A DNA stretch of 64,000 nucleotides from NCBI GenBank assembly GCA_033439685.1, contig JAUEDM010000002.1, forward strand, positions 4,526,001-4,590,000, given 5' to 3'. The stretch is from Apodospora peruviana. Taxonomy: Eukaryota; Ascomycota; Sordariomycetes; Sordariales; Lasiosphaeriaceae. This document shows, piece by piece, positions 54,315 through 64,000 of the stretch (position 1 is the first letter of the stretch; the number at the start of each line of letters is the position of its first letter). Both the position numbers and the translations under genes were made by a program. The notes below the pieces were generated by a model. That model was not told where the DNA came from and did not search any database. It saw nothing but the letters and a program-made list of their open reading frames with translations.

Positions 54315-57042
54315 ATGACCGCCACGATGTCGGGTAAGTCGCCAGTCTTCTTGTCTTTTAGCCACCCCGGTTTGCTTTGCCGTTTTGCGCATTGTTCTCC
54401 TCTGTCTGTACAGCTCTTGTTTGTCACCTCCAGGTCAATCCGGCTCCCAGCACTCCAAGCGGTCTTCCCATCTCTCGCCTCCTATCCCAAGCTGCCTGCT
54501 GCTCCCGTATACTGCGAACGCTTGTTGATTTGCGAAACGACTTGCCTGCTATTCTCGTCTAAGTTTGGGGACCTTATTGTGCGCAGCAGTTGCTAATCTT
54601 GTCATGGCAGTTCCCGTTGAGGAACCCTGGATCGACACCCAGGTCGTGTAAGTTGTCTCCCATAAGCTGTTGATGGTCTACAGACTACCGGATTGCTGAT
54701 CTTGAGTAAAATAGGACCCATCCTGTCTCCGAGCTCCGAGACTGCGCGATTGTCGTTGACGCGAGCTTTTACCTTAAACTCATGCTCAATACCCATCCAT
54801 CCAACGAGCCACTCCTCACAGCCCTCGGCGGCCCAACTGGCCTCAAGCATCATCTCGAGGAAGACTTGGACCAGTGGACGACGCATAATGTGACGCCGTT
54901 CTTCGTCTTTGACGGACAGTCGATCACAGGCCAGGATGAGGTCACGCTCAAACGCGGGCGCGAGGCAGTTGAGAAGACCAACATTGCCTGGGAAATGTAT
55001 TTCAACAATAGGGCCGAAGAGGCCGTTAGCGCATTTGGAGCGATAGAGGGCATGCTTTTCCCTTCAACTGAGCCATACGGGTGCTTCTGGCTAACATGAC
55101 TAGGCCTCTATCGTACCCAGAACCTCTACCCCATTCTCCAATCATTGCTGAAGGAGCGGAACCTTCACTTCTTGGTTGCTCCGTATAGTGCTGCTGCGCA
55201 GGTGAGCCGTTGAAATCAGTCAACGTATCGTTATTTGTCTACTGACGTGTTCGGTAGATTGCGTATTTTGACATGCTTGACTCGGATCAATGCGCCGGTA
55301 TCATGGGATCATTGGAGCTCATGCTGTATCCCATCAACGATAGTATTATCAGGTGCATCGACTGGGAGTCCGGAAGGGTTTCGTCGGTCTCCAAAAAACA
55401 CGTCATGAAGGCGTTGAACGTCAGGGAGTCGCTGTTTATTGACGGTTTTTTGATGACGGGCACAAGCTTCCTCCCTCCGTTCCCCGCCCTTCCAGACTCT
55501 TCGCTTGTCAAGACCCAGCCGTATAGTATCTGGGATGCGGTCAACATGCTACGAGCCTCGGAGAAGTCGGTAGCGTTGACCTGCAACACCTATCACGACA
55601 TCTTGAAGTCACAGGACCCTAACTGGCAGGACAAGTACTTCAAAGCACGTATGATTGTCAATCACTTCATTTATATCGCAGAGAGTGGCGAGGTGAAGGT
55701 TCACGACTATGAGCGCCTCACCAAAGATAACCATGAGTATTTGGGCTTTCAGCTTCCGTCAGAGCTGTTCCACTATCTCAACGTCGGTTTGATTGGGCCG
55801 CGTGTTCTCACCTGGATTACCCATGGCCAGTTGTATGTTCTGCCAACCATGGATGGAGTGGCCACAGACGAATACAGGAAACTGGTGCAAGCCCAAGTTG
55901 TTCCAATCAAGGAGGCAGCACTCGGCTTGCTTATGCCTCGACTGCATCGCGGTATAGGGTACAAGAATATCACCATGAAGGTTTGGTACGACCGCAACTT
56001 CTCCTATACGGTCTGGAATCTCCATGAAGTCAAGCCAGATTTCGCCCCCCAGGTTGGCAGCTGGAATATCAAGGAGTCCACGATTAAGGAGCACTTCCCT
56101 CAGTTTTCACATGGCTCCATTGTGTCTGAGGTGCTCTCACTTAGGAACCCGGACTTTGTGGCGAAAACTCTCTGGCCCTGGAAGGAGAAAATCCGAGGTC
56201 TGGATTCTGCTGCCATCATCAAGTCGATCACCATCTGGAGATACCTCCATGTCCGGGGCTACGCCAACGATCAGCACGAGCTCACCCCTTGGGGGAAAGC
56301 ACTGGCAGCAGCTATGGCCGCGTTTGAGCCCACGTCGAAGAAATACGCCGATGTGCCGAACCTTTTTGAGGCGGTTATTGTTGCCTTCGAGCTGCTCCGT
56401 TTTGGCCTTCTCAGCGCACGAAACCCGCATGAAGAGCTCCACGGTTTGCCTATGCACGGCACCGAAGAGGACAGGGCCAATCTGCTGCTCATCTCCCGAT
56501 GTGCCACGATGCTCAAGCTCCGCCACCAAGATACTGGATATACCGGTCCGCTGAGCAAAAATTTCCTCGTGTTCGGGTCCATGGCGTCGGAGGTTCGCTC
56601 TGCCAATCGTGATCTCATCGAGGCAATTCTAGCTTCCATGTTCATGTATGCACAGGCTCAGCGTAAGCGGGACGACAGCTGGCAGATCAGCCATGAGTAT
56701 GTGCCTTCACATATAAAATTCAAATGACCATTTGCTAACCGTATGTTCTGCAGGCTTCCTTTCCTCAACAACCCCGACGTTGCACTGGGTATTGCAGTCA
56801 AGACCTACCTGGACGAGGTCAACCCCACAGATAGCGCCGAAGTTAAGGCGGCAAATTTGGAAGCATACCCCAAAATCTATGTACCGCATGCCGCGGCGTT
56901 TTCGGAGGACTTTGAGATTGCCTGCAACTTCTTCAACGCCATCCACGCTGGTGTTAAGGCGCTGGATGGCACCAAAGAAATTTCGCCAGTGGACCGGGCG
57001 ACGTGGGATAAGGCGGCGAGGTACCTCGAGCTGCGGCTTTGA
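54315..57042 (+). CDS. MKT1: Mkt1-like post-transcriptional regulator (XPG-fold)
   Basis: Exons 54315-54333, 54611-54647, 54715-55049, 55104-55201, 55258-56696 and 56754-57042 give 738 residues. Mkt1 works with Pbp1 on poly(A) mRNAs in the cytoplasm. It has an N-terminal XPG-like nuclease fold (DCAIVVDASFYLKLML, VTPFFVFDGQSI, FLVAPYSAAAQ/IAYFDMLDSDQCAGIMGSLELMLY) and a C-terminal Mkt1 domain (ILASMFMYAQAQ, HE/LPFLNNPDVALGIAVKTYLDEV). Intron 3 (55050-55103) starts with GC, not GT. The start is ambiguous: the spliced first exon gives MTATMSVPVEEPW, while an in-frame ATG at 54604 inside intron 1 would give MAVPVEEPW. It converges with the glucosidase I gene. Confidence 0.92.
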
Positions 57043-57689
57043 AGACAGGTCTGGACGTCGTTTGCTTGGTTGAATCGAAATACTAGGGGAACTAACCAGG
57101 CAGTGATATCTGCGGTTGGTGACAAAAAGAGACAGGCAGATAAGATAGCAGGAAGTGGGAGAAACTGCAAAAGCGCGACAGATATGACTATTGCCTGGTG
57201 GGTAGATATTTATCGTGAACGCAGAGCATGGGTACCAGGTAGTCAAGTAGGCAGATCGTGTAGCAGGTGCTTAGTGATAATGTCCGTCGAGTACCGCTGA
57301 TTGTACCTCGCAGGTTGTATGCTGTGTGAAGTCCCAAAGTTGTTTGCCCATCCTAAGCACCTCCCCTGTCATCCGCTGAAACTTTTGTACCTCAAATTAT
57401 TTTGTGAATAGCGGTCGCCAATCTTACTTAAGTGTACTGCCAACTTTTACGTCTGTCAGTTCTCGACGAACCTCGCCTACCGATAGATAAGTACCTAGGG
57501 TATCCAGGTTACGTGTTTCGCATTCATAATCTGGCAAAATTTTACCTACCTCCTGACCCGTCTCGGTATGACGATGTCAAACCATGGCTCCAAGACAAAT
57601 TGATTGAAGAAAAATTCTGATATATATAGGTATGTATATTCACACACACACAGACACAGACGCACTCACTCACATACTGTGTACAAAAA
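57043..57689. other. Convergent 3' region of MKT1 and glucosidase I
   Basis: 647 bp with both 3' UTRs and a CA-rich simple repeat at about 57640-57680. No gene seen. Confidence 0.6.
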
Positions 57690-60366
57690 TCATAACTCGT
57701 CCCTCACATGTCCTCCCTGCGGAGAATCAGGGGCAGATAAATCGTCCATAGCCATGATCTTGACGACCAGGCTCGTCCATCCGGTAAAGTGCTGCGTGCG
57801 CTGTCCTTTACCCGTCTCAGGGTTATATTGCTCCCAGGCGAAGCCCGTCTCCTCCCAGCTGGCGTAGACGGTGTCGACGAGGTTCTTGCGTAGGCGCGAG
57901 TACAGGTCGCGAGCGGTTCCCCTGTGCGGGCCTTCTTGGGTTGCGATGTTCTTACAAAAGTTAGTTTGTTCATACCTATGTAGAAAGGTGTCTTGGTTGG
58001 GGATATGTATGGGTATGAATATACTCACATAAAGCTGCACAACCGCCAGATAGTTGATGTTAATCCACACGGGACTACGCCAGTAGTTCTCGGCCGTGCC
58101 GTAAAACTCGTCCTTCTTGCTTAGACTCCTCAGGCCGTGAGGGCTAAACAGCTCGTCCTCATCACCCAAGAGAGCCAGCAGTTTGCCCAGCTTGGGGTTA
58201 TCGGGCTTGAGCAGGCCCGTCAGGAAAGGGAAGAGCGAGATGTACCCCTTGTGACACACGAGCTTATTCTCCTCGAAATCGTCGATCGTCGCGTCGCAAT
58301 AGCAACCGTCCGGTTCCGACCAGTGCAGGTCGTCAAGGTTGTGCTCGATCGCGTCGAGAATCTGCTTGTACTCCTCGGCATCAGACGTCAACCCGACCGC
58401 ATCGGCGATGTTAGTCAGCGATTTCGCCATCATACCCATCCAGGACATGAGGTCGACGTGCAGCTCGCCCGGGTGCGGCGGCTGCGGGCGCGGGTAGTCG
58501 TCCAGCCCGCTGGTCAGGCAGTGCGAGACGGTGCGGCCGCGCCACCGGTACGCCTCCTTGGAGGAGTAGACCTCGCGGTCGTACGACTTGATGTCGCCGC
58601 GCTGCGTCCTGCGGAACCAGTCGAACTGTTTCTTGAGCAGAGGGTACAGCTTGCGGAGGTGCTCGAGGCCGACCTCGGGGTTGTCGATCGACGACGTGGA
58701 CAGGGTGATGCCTTGCGAGAGGTGTTCGCGCGCGGCGGGCATGCTACCGTTGGTCTTGCGGAGCTTGTCGACAAAGGCGTCCAAAACCAGAAGCAGAGTG
58801 GGTGGGTTAGCGTAGTGCGGATACTGGGTCTGGAACTCTTGAGGCACCTTGCTGCGCGCCTCTTCGCCGAGGATCTGCTCGCGCCCAATCCAGCCGTCGT
58901 CGTCCATCAAGTTGAACCAGTTCTTGACGATCTCCATCGTCAGATCGATATCCCAGTCGGCAATGGGCATCAAATGGAAGCCCTCGTCCCAGAGGAACCC
59001 GCGCGGGAAGAAGGGCCGCGACGGAATGCTGGTAAAGAGCTCGTACGGCCCTTCATTGGTCTCCTGCTTGCGCGCCCTAGCCTCGGCCGTCTCCTCCCAG
59101 AACCCCTCGTTCTCCTCGTCGTACTCGGGTGCATAGGACCGGTCCACCAGCGCGTGGCCGTAGAAGTACCCGATGCCGCCGATGAGATTGGAGAACATGC
59201 TCCGGCCAAACTTCTTGTACTTGTCGGCCGTGAAGGGCGCCTTGAAGGAGAAGACGCTAGAGAAGCGTTCGCCGAACGACTCTGTCGTCTCCTTGATCTC
59301 TCGGGTCAGATCTACGTTCGTGATATCCTTACCCGCCGATTCGCTAGAGAAGAGGATATCGAACTCGAAGCTGCCCTCAAATATCTTCTGGATGATCTGG
59401 ATATTCCCGGCCCCCGGGCGGTTGGTGAGCTGGTACACCTGCCACGGCGGCGGCGGGTCATTGCTGTCGTACTTGTTCTCCACCAGCCAGTCGACGCCCT
59501 CCTTGAGCTGCTTGAACACGATCGGCTTGGCCTGCCAGACCACCTCGTCGGGCAGTGTGAGGGACTGCACGACCGTCTGGCCCGGTCCACGAAATTGCGA
59601 GAGCGTGTGGTCGCTGGTGGGCTGAGTCCCAGCGCCTTTGGTAACCACGAGTTTGTATTTCCCCAGCGCGTCAGACGCGCCCTTGAGAGTGACGTCGTCC
59701 TCGTAGCCATGCTCGTTGTCGCCCTCGACAGCTTCGAGTTCGCTTCCCAGGCCGCCTTCCTGAGTAACATACAGAATGACGATGGTCTTGCGGTCCTTGG
59801 GCGCATCGTCGTTCAGCTCGCCTTTTATCCGCGCAGCCCAACTGCCTCCGTGTGCGCCGCCGGGGACCTTGACGAAGGAGGTGGTGATGTCGATGCCGTT
59901 CTCGATGTCGTGGATGGACTGGACGCCGCCCCTTCTAGTGTCGTATTCGTTCCAGCCATACCCCTTCATGCCTTCATTTTGTTCGCAGGTGTATCGGACA
60001 GCTGCGCATGGGAGCGCAAACGCTAATGTTAGTCTGTGACGGAAATAATAAAGGGGGAAGAAGGGGGGGGGGGGTTGTGTGGCTGGACAAACACTGCTGG
60101 AAATCCGAATATGTATCGACCTTGCCCCACATCAAACCGGTCATCAGACTCTTCGGAATCCTAGGCCGGACGCCAAAGTAAAGGTTGGGTCGATACGGGC
60201 CCCATAGCAGACTCTGATTATTCTGGCGGGCGATCTCGTTGTTAAGGATGTATTCGTCTTCTGCTGATGCCGATGCCGCAACGAGCGATGGCGCAAAGAG
60301 CAATAGTGCACTCCAGCAGCACGCGAGCGCGAACAAAAAGCTCAGTTGACGACCTTGCGCCACCAT
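57690..60366 (-). CDS. CWH41: Glucosidase I, mannosyl-oligosaccharide glucosidase (GH63)
   Basis: Exons 60366-60093, 60001-58029 and 57950-57690 give 835 residues. The enzyme removes the outermost alpha-1,2-glucose from Glc3Man9GlcNAc2 on new glycoproteins in the ER lumen and is also needed for normal beta-1,6-glucan. An N-terminal hydrophobic segment (residues 8-32) serves as signal or anchor. Family blocks are LLWGPYRPNLYFGVRPRIP, S/VRYTCEQNEGMKGYGW across the first splice, FFPRGFLWDEGFH, MPIADWDIDLTMEIVKNW, and TAENYWRSPVWININYLAVVQLY/NIA. The protein ends HVRDEL, resembling the HDEL/KDEL retrieval signal. Intron 1 has a GTTTGT donor. Confidence 0.96.
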
Positions 60367-62668
60367 GACTTCATTAATGAAAAAGTCCTGGTTTTGTTGA
60401 TTTTAGGACTTGACCATCGTGAACTGAAAGCTTGGAGTGTGAACACGTTGAGCTTGGCGGAGCTTTCGATAACTGTCCGTCCCCGGTTGAAACATGTGGC
60501 TTGACCTCTGCTGCAGGGGTTGAGATGAGGCTAGCACAAGGGTTCAACGCTGGGGGTGGGGCTTGAATCTCGGCCCCGCTTGGCCTGACATCGGAGGAGA
60601 TCGAGCCGCAAACTGAGACGCCCCGGGGACGGGCCGCATTCGCCACTATGATTTTGGCGTTATTCCTTACCGCTCCGGCCCGGCTACGGTTCCGCAAAAA
60701 ACACTTCGGATGAGATCCGATGGCTCATATTGGAAACTTAATCGGTATCTCGGTTCAATTCCGGTCGCGTAGTGAAATTCTAAAATACACGCCTAATGGT
60801 AAAATAAATACCCCGTAAATAATATAAGAAGATGCTTCTAAATCGGATATTCAAAACGCCCAAGGTATATATATCTCCCTTTGAAACGACACTGATCTTC
60901 AGCCTTGTCGGCGTCTTGCTATACCGCGTTGCTGTCCCAATGCCCCTGGAGGTGTCCTGCGGATTTGAATAGCTCGCTTGCAATTACCTCCTAATGTTTG
61001 CTTGGTTAAGCAAACCTGGAATCGGGTGATCGGAGTACCTGGAAGCTTTACTGGTGCGAGAAACTCCAAGATACACCGCAGGTACATAGTTGTACCAACA
61101 TCTACCTCGCGAAAACCTTACTTCCAAATATCAATGATATGCGGTCGCCAATTTGGGTATGTCGTCAGTATTAGGACAAGTGTAGGCCGCAAACTTGCGT
61201 TCAAAGAGTCCAAGACCTCATCAACCAGCATACTGAAATCACATGTCAGCTGCTTGAGACTGATGTCTTCTCTAAATGATCGTGCCTCAGGTGCGAATAA
61301 GGAAAAGGGGTCGAGTCGAAGGCACATAGCATCTGTCATCAGATTATGTGCTCCGCTTCCCAACGTGTCCCGCGCCGATGTTGGTCATTCAGACTCATCT
61401 TCGTTTCTCTACTTCAGTATCCACGACGATCTGTCTCCCCGCATCCCTCCTTGCCGCTATCACCACTTCGCTCTGGTGCTAGGTGCTCTCAAAATGCCCC
61501 CTTCATCGCGATCGGTCGAATCTTCCCCCGAGGGAGGTGACAGCGGCAGCCTGCCATCCGGGTCAGGCGGCATAGCATCCGGTATTGCCATTTCCTTATC
61601 GTCTCTCGAACCAGATTGTTAACAGCCTTGGTCGGTCGCAGCCTCGATGTCCAGTTCAACGCAGGAACAGAACCCTCGGCGTTCTCCGCTGGGTATCTTC
61701 CGCAGAGGTGTGGCGAGAGGGTAAGAGTGCTTTCCCTGGCAGGCAAGTCGTCATGTCGTCAAGCGCTAGGAATCGAGTTACTCCGCCAACCAGATTGTCG
61801 TGGGTTCATCGGTCGCCGCTTGCAGCAGAGCCCGGCATTGGCTTGAGGCTTGAAGGATAGAAGTTGAGGGAGTCAATATTGCAATCAACCTACTCTCGTG
61901 TATGCATATCCAGTAAAAAAACCCGGCTGTGTCGGTCAGGCCCTGTACACTTCCGAGCCTTGGTTGGTCTTCGAAGCCTATAGGCCACCCCGTATAAGGT
62001 GTTGGTGGATGTTGCTCCTTCTGGTGAGGTCAGAAGTCACCTCTCCCGATGTAGTCTGCGCTTGTCGGTCCACCAACCTGGCGGCTCTTGTTCCGTCATG
62101 CGGGCTCGAGATGGGTTCATCGGCCACTGAGATCGGCCATCTCCAGTGGCGGTGTGGGTAGCATAATCCCGATACACTGCATTCTGGAAAGAAAATTCCA
62201 TGTATGGAAAGGACACGTTGGAGAGAGTCAGAGATACACACGCGGGGGGCAGTGCAATTTTTGATAGAAGAAAATGTACATGTGCTTGGACGGCAGGACG
62301 GGAGAGGGGAAAGGGGAAAGGGGGAGGCGCCTAGGGTAGCACATGGGGGAAAGCTCTGGATTCTGGAGGAAGCTTTGAGAGGGGGTTATGCAGGTGGATG
62401 TTCAGCTCGTGGAGAAGACGGGACTGGCTTGGGTCCTGCAGATAGACGGTTGTTCGGTGTGAAGAGGCACAAGTTAGCAACTGATCAGACTCTGGTGGCT
62501 GCAGATGGATCCCGTCATGGGCTTCTGTACGCGGAAGATTTCCGAACGGCCAAGTACGGCAGCCTAGCGCCGGGAATGGTCGGTGATATGTCGCAGCTAC
62601 ATGAGTCTTGTGGGCGGTGGAATTAGAAGCCGATCGGTGGTATGCTGTGATTCTTGGTGAATTTGTTA
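60367..62668. other. Gene-poor stretch upstream of glucosidase I
   Basis: 2.3 kb. The first few hundred bases should contain the glucosidase I promoter. 60780-60900 is AT-rich. One exon-like frame (61118-61363, minus) is listed separately. An open frame at 62204-62626 (+) runs through purine-rich simple sequence and has no motif. Confidence 0.4.
61118..61363 (-). other. Possible exon or gene remnant
   Basis: An 81-codon frame with balanced composition (FREDISLKQLTCDFSMLVDE, LVLILTTYPNWRPHIIDIW) that ends one codon after a consensus donor GTAAGG. It looks like the 3' end of a coding exon on the minus strand, but I can place neither a start exon nor a following exon. I do not recognise the family. 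It could be a decayed gene. Confidence 0.25.
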
Positions 62669-63165
62669 GGGCCTCTTTGGTTCCCAGATTTGGGGCACCA
62701 TTTCCAGTAACAGCCAACTTCTGAAATTTCTTATTTTGCGTTCGGTTAGTCCAGTTAAGAATTCACCAGTAAAAGCCAAAATCTGGTGAATTCTGGGCAA
62801 AATCTAGAAACCTGCAGATTAAGTGCATAAAGGCTGCATCCGACCAATTAGAGAGTACGATTTAACTTCTGGTCTTACTGTAGAAAAAAGTCTAGTTAAA
62901 CCGCATTTTCCGATAAAAAGACAGAGAATAAGAGAACGAAAGATAAAAAGGTAGAGGATCGGACTTCCCTAAGTTTCAAATTCGACATACGTACGTCATT
63001 TTATCGTAAAAGTCAAAGTTAAGCCTGCATTCCGAGACGCAACTAGTAGGCTAGATACATAAGGTAACTAGCCAAACTATGCATTACTGGAGCCAACTTC
63101 TGGCGCGCAGTAAAGTCTTAATTTCCACACTTCTGGTCTGGGAAATCTGGCAACCAAAGAGGCCC
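62669..63165. mobile_element. 497-bp MITE, Harbinger-like by target site
   Basis: Terminal inverted repeats begin GGGCCTCTTTGGTT at 62669 and end in the reverse complement at 63165. They match over about 23 bp with one mismatch (GGTTCCCAGATTT against GGTTGCCAGATTT). A further inverted CCAACTTCTG block follows inside. The element is flanked by TTA on both sides (62666-62668 and 63166-63168), a 3-bp duplication typical of PIF/Harbinger elements. It is AT-rich, non-coding and contains an internal hairpin. Confidence 0.85.
62759..62793. repeat. Hairpin inside the MITE
   Basis: Perfect 11-bp arms GAATTCACCAG (62759-62769) and CTGGTGAATTC (62783-62793) around a 13-nt loop. Confidence 0.9.
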
Positions 63166-63168
63166 TTA

Positions 63169-64000
63169 AGCTTGATGATCCTCAACTGCTTGTCAGTTGT
63201 CTGTACCCCACACCGCCGTAGCGCTAGCGAGCTGAAACGGCCTGGCTTCACGCAGCTAAAGCTCGGGCTCCCGCGATCAACACAGCCCTGAAAGTGGATT
63301 CTTCTGCTGGACCGACCGACCTCCCCCGCAGCGCCATCTCCACCTTCCACCAGTTCAGTGACTTCACCTCACCTTTGGGATCAGATCCGGCCGTCGGTGA
63401 GAGAGAGGCTCGTCAGCTGCATTCCCCGACGGCACATACACATATCCATGTGGATGGTCGGATCTAGGAAGCACAGAGCAAGTAATTCGGAAAAGGCACA
63501 TAAATCGATAAAGGCGGTGGCTGTGCAGTTACCCTTCATATGCCGAACCGCCATTCCCATTCCCACGAGGTACAACGCCGTTACGCTGCTGCTCTCCTTG
63601 CAATGGAAATCTCGTATCACCGATCCAGCAAGCGAAAGCACCAAACAACGCCTCAAGTCACGTTATCTCGCGATATGGATCCTTTTTCGAGCGGAGGCTA
63701 CAACCCACCAAACTTCGAAGCTGGCCGGTACCGAACGCTTCAACAGGCGCGCAGCCGCAGCCCAGCCCTTCCAGATTGATCGGGGCAAGAGATGCCCCTG
63801 CCCCGCTTCTTCCCACTTACACATGCTTCGAATTCTTTCGGGACCCCATCTCCCACCGCCCGGATACTAGTAGTCTACTGAGTGGCGGTATCGATAACCG
63901 TCAAGGCCATGGATTGCAGAATCCGTCCGTCATGCAGATGAAATACATAAAGACGTTTGACACGGCGCAACTGGTTGCTCCATCTCCATCTTGCAGCCCA
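63169..64000. other. Right-edge region with a possible gene start
   Basis: An ATG at 63674 opens a short frame (MDPFSSGGYNPPNFEAGRYR...) that stops at 63779. From about 63780 to the window edge another plus frame stays open (for example TYTCFEFFRDPISHRPDTSS). The two frames do not match and no intron joins them convincingly. They could be the 5' exons of a gene continuing outside the window. Function unknown. Confidence 0.25.

Noticed and set aside
58137..60026. A 629-codon open frame antisense to glucosidase I
   Set aside because: The sense strand encodes a full GH63 enzyme. The antisense frame is stop-free because of GC-rich third positions, and it shows no motif.
60690..60780. tRNA-like A and B box motifs (GGCTCATATTGG, GGTTCAATTCC)
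   Set aside because: Acceptor and T stems do not pair, and no terminator follows.
62204..62626. 140-codon frame left of the MITE
   Set aside because: It runs through purine-rich simple sequence and contains no recognisable motif.
1..64000. CRISPR arrays, bacterial operons, riboswitches, prophage
   Set aside because: Intron-rich eukaryotic nuclear DNA. No regularly spaced repeats or bacterial signals are seen.

Overview
The window is nuclear DNA from a filamentous ascomycete, probably a Sordariomycete. The grounds are many short introns of about 50-150 bp with GTAAGT/GTATGT donors and CTAAC-type branch sites, GC-rich third codon positions, compact genes on both strands, and fungal families such as eisosome protein 1, Mso1, Gyp7 and Fes1. 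All exon models were joined by hand from splice signals, reading frame and family conservation. Nothing was searched against a database.

Layout, left to right: the 3' end of an unknown Gly/Met/Asn/Gln-rich protein; GET3 (-); 5-hydroxyisourate hydrolase (+); an unknown low-complexity protein (-); a secreted GtaA-type glutaminase (-); URM1 (-) head to head with ELP2 (+); a small subunit of serine palmitoyltransferase (-); a mitochondrial GGQ-type ribosome rescue factor (+); actin with six exons (-); FES1 (+); mitochondrial ribosomal protein L7/uL5m (-); LSG1 (-) head to head with LTV1 (+); EIS1 (+); GYP7 (-); MSO1 (-); MAK16 (-) head to head with MSS1/GTPBP3 (+); a 59-residue two-module protein (-); about 6.5 kb without a recognisable gene; MKT1 (+); glucosidase I (-); then a gene-poor end with a roughly 500-bp MITE.

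The dominant theme is protein synthesis. Urm1 and Elongator subunit Elp2 act on the same wobble uridine (mcm5s2U34) and start 364 bp apart on opposite strands. Mss1 makes the mitochondrial counterpart. LSG1 (60S) and LTV1 (40S) also share a promoter, as do MAK16 (60S) and MSS1. Mrpl7, the GGQ rescue factor, Mkt1 and Fes1 add mitochondrial translation, mRNA control and Hsp70 cycling. A second theme is membranes and secretion: GET3, SPT small subunit, EIS1, GYP7, MSO1 and glucosidase I.

Points most worth following: the URM1-ELP2 pair; a 59-residue protein built from repeated exon modules ending in GRSGYNK; a 19-nt last exon that supplies the CxGK motif of Mss1; an ER-retrieval-like RDEL end on glucosidase I; a GC-AG intron in MKT1; a duplicated decaying tail in the rescue factor; and a MITE with TTA target duplications.
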